From Romanomermis culicivorax (Eukaryota > Nematoda > Enoplea > Mermithida > Mermithidae), in assembly GCA_963922205.1 (NCBI GenBank), contig CAWUHX010000064.1, forward strand, positions 310,001-374,000: 64,000 bases of DNA. Reading direction: 5' to 3'. Position 1 is the stretch's first letter. Each line of letters opens with the position of its first letter. Both the position numbers and the translations under genes were made by a program. The notes below the pieces were generated by a model. That model was not told the DNA's origin. It saw only the letters and a program-made list of their open reading frames with translations, and ran no database searches. Positions 20,585-33,195 of this stretch are shown here, in pieces.

Positions 20585-21675
20585 AGGAATGCCCCTTAAT
20601 CATTTAAGGTTTTCAGTAAAGAAACTCAGAATGTGCTAGCTTACCCTGCCAAGAGTTATACCCAAATACTCAAACTATTTTCCAAATATTTTGACCCAAC
20701 CCAGAACACATGTGTGGTTTTTTATTTACTAAGTGTACCAAGCGCCACTTTACTCTCAAAAAATAAACACACACTTGAAAAACACACAACCACTCTGTAG
20801 CGCTACAGACAATCATACTGAAAACTTTCACAATTTCATCGGCTGTCATAGCCACATCTCCCTGGTCTCTTTACATGATCTTTCTTGATTGACCTTCCCG
20901 ATTTCTTCCAAAATTGACAAACTCTTTACAAAGTCGCCAAAACACTCCACAACAGAATTACCAGATACCAAGTTCTTAGGCCATGGTGACCCCCCCCCCC
21001 CCCCAGAGCCTCATCACCAGTACATGGTGACCCCGAAGGCAAGCCACTCTATAGGATGCTGGGAGCACCGTTTTTTTCCTCAAATTGGGTCTTTTGAGGA
21101 AAATAATTTGGAAATGAGGAAAAAAATTTTGGGTATGGTTCTCATTGTGGAAAAAATGTGGGGAATTCAAAATCGAAAAGATGCATTTTAGTTCACTTTA
21201 AAAAGTCAAAATTTAAAAATTTTCTGGCGCTTTGGGTCTGTCAGGGGTATAATAATCATTATTTTCTATCAGATGTAGCTGTTAGCATATCTACTTCCAC
21301 CTGCTAATTTATTATCAACAGTTTCTATCAATGAAGTTCTCATCTCATTTTCTAATCGTTAACAGTTAGCATTGAGCCCATGAAACAATTTTTCATCAAT
21401 TCTCAATTTTTTCTCTCGATGCTAGGAACAGTGTTTTTTTGGGCCAAAACATGGTTTTTGGCGCAAAAAAACTTTGGAATGGCACAAAAAAATTTGAGCA
21501 TTTGTGCCAATTGGCACAAAATTTTTGGCTGTTCAAACATTGAATTTCCTTGATTTGTAAACGACTTAGGGACTGGAAATGCAGAAAATTTTCGGTGCTT
21601 TGTGCTGAGTCAATTAATAGAATTTTATCTACTCGTACTCTATCCGAACGCGAGCAAGTTCTCTTTGGTGTATGA
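20585..21675. other. Non-coding stretch with simple repeats
   Basis: No gene is recognised. The stretch contains a run of about 16 C residues near 20.99 kb. A segment at about 21.42-21.65 kb carries the 14-bp palindrome GTGCCAATTGGCAC and a block (GAAAATTTTCGGTGCTTTGTGCTG) that recurs in related form near 47.43 kb. The right edge is the abrupt truncation point of retroelement copy I. Confidence 0.5.
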
Positions 21676-23399
21676 GGTATTAAGTTCAGGGAGTTCACAA
21701 CTCTTGAGGAGACTCTTAAAGCTGCATGTTATGCAGAAACACAAATTTTTGGGGATGAGATTAGGTATACTGCCCCATCTAATGCTGTTTTCGCTTCAGA
21801 ACAAAGGACCGCCGATAACCTCAGGTCAATGTTGAATCAAAGGGGCACCGTTCAACATCCATCGGCAATGCCGTCCAACGAGATTCGACGTTTACAATTG
21901 GAGATGGCCCGGCTCATGGCTCACATTTGACTTACGGCTCAGCAATCAGCGCCGCCTCCGAGAAATTCGATGCCGTCACTGACGCCATTGAGGTGCGTCC
22001 AAAACCCTGGCGATTGCCCGTCAGGGGCACATTTACAGATGTGCTCCTACCATGGACGTTGCACCCACAACGATGCTATTTGCCAGCCCAACATCCGGAT
22101 AGCACCTGCCCAAGCACCGCCACCGCAACCAGCGCCAGCCCTTGCTATTTTTGTCAAACGAGGGCGCACCCGACTGATGGATGCAACAGACCCTGCCCAC
22201 ATTGCCCAAAATTACGAGTGCACAGGGCCACGGCCTGCCATAATCGAAATTCGACATTGCCTGGTGAGACTAACTTTGGTATTCCTGGTTACTCTCCTCA
22301 GGGGGCAATATCGGTCACCCCCATGGCAGAATAATGCTGTAGGGGCTACCGACGGGCTTCTTCGTTCAGATCTGTTTGATCTGGATGATGAAGTTCTGGC
22401 TGAACATCTGGCGGATCACTCACAACTTCGTTATCCTGTCTGTGTAATCAGTATTGGGTTTTCAGCTGCCCTAGTGGTCTCCACGACTCCGTTGTCGGCT
22501 TTGCCACCACTGCTGCCAAAATACATGACGCTGGTCAACATAAACCCGTCAACGACAGGAAAAACGACTGGCGTTGTCAGCGTAATCACGTCGTATCGAC
22601 CGAGGGAAGGTACACCGGCGCCCCCAGCACATGTTATCACCCAAGGACTGCCGCCCCGAATTCCTACGGACTCCGCGTTGGAGGTTGTCGGTCAAATGGA
22701 ATTGATGAATCTGCTAGGTAAACTACCTTCTTTTCCTGAAATTTCAGGTCTGGAGATCAAATATCCTTATAAGTCACCGGCTTTAATGATTTCTTGTTTA
22801 CAGATTCCTCATCCATCACTGAAGCAATGTGGGCCATTTGGTCAACGGATTTGGCCAAAAAGAATCCACACCTCCCATGGGTGCTACTCAACGAGCGGTT
22901 CGAGGTTGAGGCACTTAGGGCCGCTGACATGGTGCTATTGGCTCCAGCAGCATTGCAGATTTTGGGACCCGACATTGCTCGATGGGCACTCGAGTTTATC
23001 GCGGATGGAACTATTTGCGCCACCCGGGTGGACAAGATCCTGTTGGATGGTGAACCATCATCGCCCACAGTGGACGCTATCCGCCGCGCTGTGGAGGAAG
23101 CCAGTCGCAATGTGGGGCCCACAGCAGTTGTTGCCTTATCACTGACAACAACAATGACAGGAGCCAGAACACTGGCGGCGATTGCTCAACAGCAACCAGT
23201 CGCCAACGCCTTTGGAGAACTGTTGGGCACGGTAAACGAGGACGTCAGCGTCATCGAGGGGTCACCATTTCTGAGGGCAACCGTCCCACTGTCCCTGAAG
23301 ATTGGCGTTCTTTGCGAAGTCCACCCATGCGGAAGCTTGGTCATGGATTCCCCCGAAGAGGACCCGGTATCATCCGACCATGATGATGACGAAGAATGA
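21676..23399 (+). pseudogene. gag: Copy I gag (truncated, frameshifted)
   Basis: Begins within the region after the capsid-like domain and continues through the zinc-binding cluster (CSYHGRCTHNDAIC, with the CYFC knuckle displaced into another frame). It then runs through the acidic DLDDEVLAEHLADHSQ segment and the YPVCVISIGFS block to a C-terminal domain ([21 protein letters not shown]...[12 protein letters not shown]). The tail is acidic (EEDPVSSDHDDDEE) and is followed by TGA at the same place as in copy III, so this stop is conserved between copies. At least two frame changes occur upstream. The C-terminal domain after the knuckles is not a known Gag module to me. Confidence 0.75.
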
Positions 23400-23486
23400 G
23401 GCCACCCGACGGGTGAAAACTGTACATTTTGGTGTATATTTACGAGCACCATTTGTAAATAGTTTTTTGTAATAAATTGGACCTTC

Positions 23487-25270
23487 GTGACACTACTGTT
23501 CTTAGGAATGAGCTCCGCAAAACATGCTTCTCAGTACCAATTTTGTGGTCTTTCAAGAAGCAGTCATTCACTTGAGCTACCTCAAAAAGTAGAATGCAAA
23601 CCACCAAAATCTTCCTGGAGTCCAGGAGGCATGAATGTTACAGTATATATACCTATTTCTGATCCAATCACTACTTTAGCATGGAAGTGTATGTTGCGAA
23701 ACCATAAGGTGTGCATCAATACTGGTTTTTTCAGATCTACGGGCATTACTGTGGACGTCATAATCACTCAGCATCTAGCGCCTGCAGCATGTACCCTAGC
23801 ACATCGCACAAAGGTGTCTGGTTTACAAAAGCTCGTGGAAATACGTCCTGGCTTTTATAGCACTAACCAAACACTGGAGGTGATGTACTCATGGTGCTGC
23901 AATGACATCTGCACGACAGTGACTAACCTCTTCATCGAGGACGGACAGGTGGCTTCGTGGGATGGCACTACAGCTCTAGGTACCTTACGAGATGTAGGTG
24001 GATGCAGTCCCACTGCAGGTCAGTGCACTACTCTGGACGGTGTAATTGTTTGGCCTGCCACAAACTTTATAGCACAGTGTCATTATCCTCCTTAGGGTAA
24101 TTATACTGCGTCTGTATCAGGGAACCATATCATCATCGATGATTTACAGGTTGCCTTGAAGATCCCGGGAAACTCTCGTGTGTTTCCGCTGTGTCCTGAC
24201 CTCTGGTTAAACACAGTGCGAACGGATCAGGATCTTCTTCTATGCATCCAGGGAAGATTTAATTGGACCCAAAGGTTGTTCCGCTTGGCAAAGGACTCCC
24301 ATCCTGACCCCGTCAACGCCAAACTGAACTACCTGGCTCAGCAGATCAGAGAGTCGGAAATTAACAATTTTGATTCATCTGGCTTGAGTTGTATTCTCAC
24401 GCTCAATGCTACCTTGATCTGACTTGGCAGTTGCTTCGTTTTGACCCTACACTAGGAGCCCGGGCATTCCTGCAAAGGAATGATCGGACGGCGGAATTTA
24501 CAGCTGAAGCACTGACGATATGGCCATGTCAAAAGGTCAACGCCACTTATGTCTACCATTCGTACTGAGTGGGGGACACCAGTTACAAGTATCTACCCAT
24601 ACAGGTTGGCAGTACCATTTATTTTCCCACTCCCGGTGGCCCAGATCTCACTAAATTCAGTCTAAAAGTGCTGTGTAACCACCACTTTACGGGGATTTTC
24701 CGAAATCAGTCTGGCTGGTTTACCGAATCTGGTACGGTCCATGTGAGCCACATTCCGCTTGAACTGTTTTGGAAACAGCGCTTCAACATCACTCACTTTG
24801 ATGCTCCTGCGCACTTTCACGATCAGTTGGCGATGAGCCCTTCAAGTTTTGCCTTCTTTAAATAGTACTTTTACAAGACTGAGCAAATTAAAGCAGTCTT
24901 GAACCGGTTGGTAAATTATACCGCTGGTTTATCCCTACAACCAGATAGTTTGTATCAGGCGGTTGCAGGGGTAGGGACTGATATCAAAGCCTCCCTGGAA
25001 GGTGTTGGTCTGTCAGCAAATCACGTGATTACTGGTCAACAGCACAACCTCATACAGGGCTTACAGTCTCTTTTGAGTGGACCAGTGCAGTTGATTTTTA
25101 ACACACTCATTGCCCTGGCAGTACTGGCTGGTACAGGATTTCTCATCTAGGTTGGGATCTCCTATTAGCTCAGTTACTGCCTGTGGAAAAGACAGATCCG
25201 GTTTGTTAGCCAATACTCTCCGCTGAACCTCCTCCGGAAAGTTCAGCATTGGGTAGGTTTTCACTATGTA
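23487..25270 (+). pseudogene. env: Copy I env-like glycoprotein (broken)
   Basis: Aligns along its length with the env part of copy III. It has a short hydrophobic leader (TLLFLGMSS), QYQFCG, VECKPP, HKVCINTGFF, WCCNDICTTVTN, GGCSPTAGQCTTLDGVIVW, IIIDDLQVALKIPG and a C-terminal membrane segment (LIFNTLIALAVLAGTGFLI). Its decay consists of stops at about 24094, 24421 and 24567, a missing base near 24.37 kb, a TAG before YFYKTEQI near 24863 and a TAG just after the membrane segment at 25148. The ATG used in copy III is not preserved. Protein features otherwise match a type I membrane glycoprotein. Confidence 0.78.
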
Positions 25271-25279
25271 CAGAACGAT

Positions 25280-28200
25280 GTGCCAACTCAGTTAGACAGA
25301 ATCACTCCATGTTTTGTCGTACTAGTTGACCACCAGGAAACTCCTGCTTACCTTGACACTGGTTGTCCCCGGACTATCATTAGTCAACGCCTTCACAAAG
25401 CGCTGATTAAAGAAAGTCCGAAGGCGGTGATGGCTTTCCAGCAACATCACGACTTTAACCCATTGATGAGTATCAATGGGAAAGCAGTCCATACTCTCCT
25501 ATCAGGACCGTGTGAGATCATGTTGCCTGGAACCCGTCAGCCACACACAAGAGTGGATATACATCTCCATGTGTGTAAGACTACGTCTCCTTTTTGGGCA
25601 CCGGTCGATCTGATTCCAGGATTGGACTTTCTAGAACAATTCCAGAATATTACGTTTGATTACCAACAACATGTCTGTCGGTTGAATGCGGTAGAACTGC
25701 CACTTCTTCTGACAATGGCTGAGATTGATCAGGTCAATCCCTGGTGGGAGAACACATGTTCACTATCAAGGGCCTCGTACAGGTCCGGGTCTCGATCAAG
25801 ATCAAGGACTTCGTTTATTTCTCGGCCACCCTCGCGAGCTTCCTCAGTTGCCTCATTACCTGGGTCAACCAGAGGTAGCCGGACCTCTTCTAGATGGACC
25901 CCCGCCTGGAAATTCTCCGGTTACACTAGAGAAAGGCTGTTTTCGTGAGCCTAGTGATTCTGATGCACCTGCATCCCCTGTACTAGAGATGCCACCACTC
26001 TCTGATGCTGAGGTCGAATCACTTGGAGCTACTCACAGCTCAGGAGAGAGATCAGATCATGTACTTACTGTCCAGGTTCACCCCACTTCTCAGACTAATT
26101 GGGAAACATCCCTTGGTTATGCTCTGGTAGGATTACTCTGATGCACTGGTTTGCCGATACCGAGGCGAACTGATGTGCCACAGTTGAGTTTTGATGACTC
26201 CGTGCCTGACCCAGGTCATGTGGTGTCAGCCTTCTACCGGACTGAAATGAGGACCCCTCATATCAGAGTTTTACTGAACAATTGGATGGAAGCCAAAGCT
26301 TTAATTGATACAGGAGCAATTTTCTCGCTCCTGGATCACAAGTTGGCGGTTCAGTTGCCCGACTTGGTACTCACAAAGACTAGGGCCCACCCCATAGCAG
26401 CAAATGGGTCCCCCATCCTACTGCTGGGTGCCGCCTATGTCACGGTGACAGTGGCTGATGTCTCTGAACAAATACAGGTTCAAGTTCAAGAGAATTGTTC
26501 TGCTGAACTGGTCTTGGGGATGAACTTCCTCCGATGGTTCAATTGCGTCAGCTTGAACTGGCTGAAATCCTTTTTTCAGTTCAAGGAACTTTAGGTTCCG
26601 TGTAAAGGCCTCATCCACAATCCTCCTTCTGCCCATGGGGCACTACCCCTGCAGGAGTTGATTGTCCTTGAGCCTTGCTCGCTGACACAATTTACTGCAC
26701 CTGTACCCTCAATATATGCAACTGTGCCCAAGGTAGCTTTCTTTCCTAAGCCTCTTTTGGGCAACAACGCAGTGTTTATTTTGCTGGTAGTGTGAGCACT
26801 GTGACAAATGGTTGCATACCCCTACAGGTAGTTAACCCAAGTAGGCACCCAGTGGTTCTGTACCTGCACACGACCATCAGTCATGTGCAGATGCACATTG
26901 ATTCCCCACAGGGATCGGCAGTCAAGTCTGATACCATTCTTGACCAGAAGTGGGTTGAAGCGAATGCTGTGATATCTCCTGATATCTCCTTACAGGATAA
27001 AACAGTGTTGCTCGACCTGCTGGTCGCATTTACTGACCTCTATGCTATTGATGAAAAGTACACAGGTTCCACTGACCTCGTGCACCACAAGATCAGCATG
27101 GGTGAGGCTTGCCCAGTCCGCCGTTTCCCTTACCCCACTGCGCCCAAGGAAAAGGATCTCATCATACAAGAAGTCAGAGCGCTCTAGGAAAAAGGTATTA
27201 TCCGGCCTAGCACTTCTCCCTGGGCTACTAACACGGTTCTGGTTTGCGAGAAAAATGCGTCACACCAGATGTGTGTGGACTATCGTGGTCTTAACGAGGA
27301 CATGAAAAAAGATGTTTATCCTCTCCCACAGATTGATGATATCCTCGACACACTCAAGGGTATGAAGTACTTTACTACCCTTGATCAGGCTAATGCCTAC
27401 TGGTCTATACCTATTGCCGAGGCAGACAAAGAGAAAAGGGGGTTTAATTCGCCTATTGGACTTTAGGAGTTCAACTATCTGCCTTTTGGTCTTTGCAATG
27501 CACCTGGGACGTTTCGCTGTCTCATGGATCTGCTTCTCACAGGATTGCAGTGGCCCATGGCACTGACCTATCTCGATGACATCTTGGTGTTGGGGAACTC
27601 TCACACCCAGATGACAACTCTCACACCCGCTTGACTGATGTGTTTACGCATCTCTGTCAGGGTGGAATGAAGCTCAGACTGAGCAAGTGCAAGTTTTCAC
27701 ACTCTGAGGTAGAATATCTAGGCTACCATATCTCACAGAACAGTCTAGAGCCAGATAAATTCAAATTAGCTGCAGTCCAGGATCTACCCATTCCACAAAA
27801 CGCCAAAGACATCAAGTCTTTTCTTGGTCTTGTGTCTTATTATAGGCGTTTCACCCCTGGTTGCCCCGGCTCAGCGAGCTGCTGACCAAGCTCTTACGGA
27901 AGGAAGTTACCTTCCTGTGGTCAAAACCTCAGCAAGCCGCGTTCGACGAACTCCAAAGGCTGTTGACAAACCCTCCTGTTCTGCACCATCCGGACTTTAC
28001 GAAATCCATCATACTTCAAACTGATACAAGTATTTCAGGGATAGGAGCAGTTCTGAGCCAGTTAGATGATAATGGATACGACCATCCTGTTGCGTACACC
28101 AGTAGAGGGTTAACAGCAGCTGAGAAGTACTACACTATTACGGAGTTAGAGACTCTCGCTGTTGTCCATTTTGTTAAGCACTTTCAGCCTTACCTCTTTC

Positions 28201-29948
28201 AACATGAGGTGGTCATTCAGACCGATCACACTGCTGTTAAGGCTGTGTTGGAGAAACCCAACCCTTCCGCCCGGATAGCTCGGTGGGCTCTCACGTTAGC
28301 TGAATTCGAACTGACAATTCGGCCGCGAAAAGGTCGATCTAATGGTAATGCCGACGCATTATCACGCCTTCTTGATCCTAATTCCCTTGCCAGGGAGAGT
28401 ATGGATGATACTCCCCTATACAGACCCGAGGGAGAGATTATGATGATCTCTGATGGTGCTCAGCACCTGGTGAGAACATCTCAAATGATCTCTGATGGTG
28501 TGCAGCGCCTGGGGAGATCATCCCAAAGGACCACTGCGTAGCGCCTGGCGGGGTCTGAGTCTTATGCAGAGATATCACAGGATGCGCAGCACCATGACCT
28601 TCTCGCATCTCAATTTGAGGGTCCGGAATCAGCCTCCATTTTTAGGTCACTAAAACCCTACGGTGGCCAGACTGATGTTAATGGCTACCACCTGTTTGAT
28701 AACATATTTCAGAAGGGGACAGGCGAGTCCAACAAGATTGTTGTTATTTCGATCAATGGTTACTACCATTATTGAGGTCCACCATAATGACATTCTTGCT
28801 GGACACTTTGGTGCAAAACGTACTGCGAGGCTTATAGCCCGCAGGTACCACTGGCCTTCCCTCAATGCGGACGTCAAGTCCTTTTGTCAGCGGTGTGATC
28901 TTTGCCAACGGAATAAACCCGGGAGACAAAAGACCAGTGCAACTCTGAAACCGATTTCCATTACGGGACAGTTTCACAGAGTCATTGTCGACTGTATGGG
29001 ACCGATGACCACTAGTAAAAGTGGAAACTGTTTTATTGTAGTCTTTATCGACTACTTTACCAAATGCGTTGAAGCTTTCGCTAGTCCGGACATTACTGCG
29101 CAAACCCTAGCGCGACTTTTTGTTACACAAATTGTCTGCAGACATGGGGCACTGCAGATTCTTCAGTCTGTCGCGGTACTGATTTCACGTCTATACTGAT
29201 GACTGAAATCACTGCCATTTGTTCAACTAAGAAAATCCACTCCACCGCTTATCACCCGATGACAAAGGGAGAAGTTGAAAGAGCTAATCAAATGCTAGCT
29301 ACACATCTATGTATGTATGTCCACGAAGGTCATACTGATTGGGATGAACATCTGCCGTATTCTGTGTTTGCCGTCAACATTAGCATGAATGACTCCACAG
29401 GGTATTCACCCTTTGAGCTCATGTATGGTCCTATCCCCATGCTACCTGTTGATTCAGCGCTCTCATTCAACCCTCCGGCCCATATCATAGATGTTTCTAC
29501 TTATGATATGGAGGTCAAACCGCATTTTACAAATGATTTGACCTTGATCCAGAGCCAAATTGAGAGATCACAGGCGGCTCATGCCATGTCTTACGATTGC
29601 ATGGCACGAGATGTCTCCTACAAAGTTGGGGATCAGGTGCTCAAACTGTGCACCACTGGCAAATGTGATCTGACGCCTAAACTGCTGCCCATTTATGATG
29701 GGCCCTACTTTGTCACGAATGTGGCATATCCCAATGTCACCATTCCGCTCGAGACAGATCAAGAAGATACTGTGCATGTCAATCAGCTTAGAGGCTATGT
29801 GTCACCTGCTCAGCCTACGGAAGCAGAGGCGATACCTTCCACTTCACAGGTCATTGAGACGGCAACTTTTTTGATCCCATCAACAAACCGAGATTTTACA
29901 CAAGATCTCATTGACCCACATCTAGATGCAGAGGTCTCCGACCTGTAA
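25280..29948 (+). pseudogene. pol: Copy I pol: two proteases, RT, RNase H, integrase
   Basis: First protease: CFVVLVDHQETPAYLDTGCP, then LIPGLDFLEQF. Second protease: EAKALIDTGAIFSLLDHKL, then LVLGMNFLRWF. A Ser/Arg-rich linker separates them. RT follows with DQANAYWSIPIAEADKEK and YLDDIL near 27.57 kb. RNase H has ILQTDTSISGIG and TELETLAVVHFVKHF, and integrase has VDCMGPMTT and KGEVERANQ. The integrase second Asp region is frameshifted near 29.17 kb (QS, then VAVLISRLY). The last ORF, 249 codons, covers the integrase core end and C-terminal domain and stops at TAA 29948. Frameshifts lie near 25.93, 26.15, 26.59, 27.19, 27.46 and 27.86 kb. Confidence 0.85.
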
Positions 29949-30420
29949 TCAGGCAACTACTCTCTTCTTTACTTACAGATGGGGTCGTCCTTTTTCGAAA
30001 GACTGCCGTGCCCCTCACCAAATACCCACTCCTGCTCCATGCTGGGACAGCAGCGTAAAGAAGAGAATGAGCAGCGATCAATGCATCTAAACTAGGGTAT
30101 TGCCTCAAATCACAGGCGCACCCATGCGATAGCCTATATCTCGCCTCTAAAATTTTTTCTTTTAGTCTCTTTTCAGATTTCACAAGTCAATCAACAATTG
30201 GCAACTTCACCAAATGGATCAATTGATGTCAGCAACTCCACACATCTCCAATTGACATCAGCAGCCCTCGCGTTATTGACATAATTCCGCTAGCCAAAAC
30301 ACACTGAAAAACCACTGGTCCATTGATCACCTGCCGTCAGCATTACCTGAATGTTTGACCTCCACGAACATGCCGTGTACCGACACAAAGATGAGGACGC
30401 CTTTTTTCGAAGGATCACCA
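29949..30420 (+). other. Copy I 3' untranslated region
   Basis: Non-coding DNA between the pol stop and the 3' LTR. It carries direct repeats of a CAATTGAYRTCAGCA motif at about 30.21 and 30.245 kb, and another CCGTCAGCA near 30.335 kb, echoing the TGACGTCAGCAAC motif of the leader array in copies II and III. A duplicated motif (GATGGGGTCGTCCTTTTTCGAAAG near 29.98 kb and GATGAGGACGCCTTTTTTCGAAGG near 30.39 kb) brackets it. No clean polypurine tract adjoins the LTR; AAAGATGAGGA near 30.388 kb is the nearest. Confidence 0.55.
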
Positions 30421-31848
30421 TGTCACGTGCCAACAAATTTTGTCAAACGTCACATGGTTCACATCACAATTTTTCGTTATGTTTTTGTTAGGTTTTGTGT
30501 TACAGTAATTTGCATCAATTTTGTGTTTCGTTTTTATAATTTTTACATGCAATTTATGTGTGTACTTTTTATGTTTCGTTTCTGTTTCTGTTTGCACATT
30601 TTATTTCCATTTCGATTTATTATTTTGATTGCACACATAGGCTACGGTATGTGCCTGCTAGTCAAGAATTTCCATTAGGGATAAGCTCTCCGAGCTCATC
30701 GCTGTATTTGGAGCACAACATGCACCTCTTATCAGTAAAAACTAGCGACGTTTCACAACGTGAAATGACTAGTTTGAAATTCTCACTAGTGACGTTCCTA
30801 TGTTAAGCATGGAGAGTGAAAACTCGCCCCAATGCTTGACGTTGTGAACTGGAAAATGTCTATGTGACCATAGGCATCTTCTGCAACGATTTCTGCTGCA
30901 GATGTTAGCTTGGGGGAGTGTTAACTCCGCCCAAGGCATACTGTAGTTTATGGAGATTTTTAAAAGGGCATGTTTTGTCATTTTTGTGTCTGGTCTTCGA
31001 CTCTAATCGGTTGTTGCGTTTTAGCCTTGCATCTCGCGTGTTGCGGTTGTCGATTATTATTATATTGTTATATTGTCAACTGCCTTCGCTGCTCGTCGAA
31101 TAAAATTTGCATATTCTCGCCTCTGGCCTTCATATATGTTACCACTACAGTAACCTGACCATAGGAGCTCACCCCATGTCGCCGTTGATCAAAGTACCCC
31201 GTCACCCTTGCCAAGGAAATGTTTGTTGTCGCTGCCTGCCAATCGGCAGCCACATTACCCCATCCCGAATTGCCTGGATTCCCGTACCCACTCATTGCCG
31301 TCCGTAGGACCCACGCTTTGACCCCAGAACCTGTCGCCCAGCGCTGAATAGTATGAGAAGAGGCTTAGTAAGTCTTCTCAGGGGTTTTACTGTTGAGGGT
31401 ATATTTGTGGGAGTCTCCCCTACGCTAGTTTCCCTTGGAAGTACCCTGAGTTAAGTAAGCCCTCGGACCCTTAAGGTCAGGGCCAACAAGGGGATTTAGG
31501 TTTACAATGGGGTCCCCTACAGTATGCCATTCTCCGAATGGCACCGTCCCTCATTCTCAGTGAATGAGGACTAGGGATTGGCACCCCTGACCCAGTCGCG
31601 TTGTCCATTATTCTACAGCAGAACCCTAGGATAAGACGGAGGTACACCATAGGTTTACCTGTGGTAGTACCAGCTGGGTTAGGTTCCTGAAACAGATAAC
31701 CAAACGGAGCCACCCCAGGGGGTCACAGCATGTCCCTTGCAGTGTCATGGTCATATTCCCTATGGAATATGGTATGGGGTTTCCCATCAATGTGACTGAT
31801 CACCAATTTAGTTAATGTGATATGGCCCCCAATCTGTTTAATGTGACA
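30421..31848 (+). repeat. LTR A (3' LTR of copy I)
   Basis: 1428 bp, TGTCACGTGCC...AATGTGACA; the termini are a 6-bp perfect inverted repeat. It is nearly identical to LTR B and homologous to LTR C. Inside are a conserved stem-loop (30739-30775), a TATA-like TTTTTAAAAGG near 30957 and a polyadenylation signal AATAAA at 31099-31104. U3 is therefore about 540-560 bp, R about 150 bp and U5 about 720 bp. The very long U5 is unusual. Confidence 0.88.
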
Positions 31849-32330
31849 TAGCCAAGGTACCTCAGCACAGTGGTATTTGCATATAACGCCACACCCCACG
31901 CAGCAACAAAATGTTGGCCATTTTCACTGCTGCAGGGGCATGAAGCTAATTTTGGTATCAATTTCACTGCAGCTCTTAGAATAGTCATGCCTAATGACTA
32001 TGAGGCTTATAAGTATGTTTTGGCTACCCATCTTACAAATTTGTATGGAAGTATCACTGAAAACGTACAAAGAGCCACAAAGGACAGCAAGAAATACTTT
32101 GATAACAAAATTAAGACTTCTGGTTTTAAAAACCAAGATTCAGTTCCGTTGAAAGTGGACTGACAGGAAAAACTGGGGTTACCTTAGCAGGGACCATATA
32201 TCATCATCGATGATAAAAGATTGAAAGAAAATGTCCTCACAATAGTGCATTGGAATAGCCCCCTTAAAAAACGGGTCGTATCAGCAAGTAGGCTAAAACA
32301 CTTTTGATATGAAGATACCAGATGGTCTCA
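31849..32330 (+). pseudogene. Integrase C-terminal fragment of another element
   Basis: Directly after the LTR, a 97-codon frame reads VVFAYNATPHAATKCWPFSLLQGHE, which matches the end of a Ty3/gypsy-type integrase core (FAYN-x-T-x-H-x-x-T...PF-x-LL-x-G). Beyond a TGA, broken translation gives LKKRVVSASRLKHF, as in the integrase C-terminal domain. The sequence is not from copies I-III. It is probably an older element into which the LTR-bearing copy inserted, since the fragment begins exactly at the LTR edge. Confidence 0.65.
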
Positions 32331-33195
32331 ACAGGAAAAGTGGCAGGTCTTCAGGGATACTCCAGTTACTGTAACCAGAAATCTAGTGGAGACGGAAGAT
32401 CATCTGGTCGTTATTTAGGTGTCTGAAAATTTTTAGCAGGATATGCCCTATGTTAGGCTGCTGTGGGGTCAAGAAGATGCAACAGTTCTGACCACAGGCT
32501 AACAACAACAAGGGCAACAACAAAACTCTCCCAGACGTTTCACCAGATACTCGCCAGAACTTTCACCAAACCTCAGGCAGAACACCTTGGCAGGTACCTC
32601 AGGAGATGCTACCCAAGTCTCCAATCGTAAACTTATAAGAGCCTCCCCTGTGCTCACAAAACAAAACAACTTACAGGCCCAATTTGTATTGGGTGACGAC
32701 TGGCCACGCCACAAAATAATAATAAACAAAAATTATTATAAATGGAGCTATGGCAGCGACGCTCCCCAAACATAATCTTTTTAACAATGACTAACAAACA
32801 GAAAAACCGCGAAACAGTGGCAGCATACATCTATGCAAATATATCTTTCTTTTGCGGCCACTTTTCGCCGCGTCCAACCGCCTGGGCACTGACGCCGGAA
32901 GCTGAACATGTGCACCTGAGACCACCTCAACATCCCTCAGCCCTCAAAACCGACCAACGGGAGGTGAAAACCTTTCTGCAGCCTGAGTCTCATACTGAGG
33001 CCCCGACTGCATAACAGTTTTCCCCTCGGAAAACAAATTTTTGGGGCTACCCCCTCCAAAATGTGATCCAGCCCCTACCAGGTCCTTCAGGTGACGGCCA
33101 CCTTGACCAATCCATTCGGCAGGGCACTCCTTTTCAGGCTACTGGAAACGATCACGAACGTAGTTCGGCCTGGACTTTGACGTCGATCTGTGCCT
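32331..33195. other. Unassigned stretch
   Basis: Short open frames at 32587-33014 have no recognisable motif. The section may be the degraded tail of the integrase-bearing element or intergenic DNA. From about 33.07 kb the G+C content rises sharply, as in coding exons. Confidence 0.35.

Larger units (their letters stand above)
21676..31848 (+). mobile_element. Copy I: gag-env-pol LTR retroelement, 5' truncated
   Basis: Starts abruptly inside gag at the point where homology to copies II and III begins (GTATTAAGTTCAGGGAG). It then continues through env, two protease domains, RT, RNase H and integrase to a complete 3' LTR. The 5' LTR, leader and about the first 190 codons of gag are missing. 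Many stops and frameshifts show an old, inactive copy. Nucleotide similarity to copy II is high and to copy III lower, so copies I and II form one subfamily. Confidence 0.88.

Noticed and set aside
20985..21003. Long C run as a regulatory or G-quadruplex site
   Set aside because: A plain homopolymer, also subject to sequencing error; no context supports function.
23582..23767. Minus-strand ORFs inside env, also 58157-58387 and similar
   Set aside because: Antisense shadows of the Env frame; similarity between copies is explained by the plus-strand homology.
30355..30810. Membrane-protein-like ORFs at the LTR start, also at 35478-35792
   Set aside because: Phe/Cys/Ile-rich translation of T-rich U3 sequence, not conserved in LTR C; no evidence of an LTR-encoded protein.
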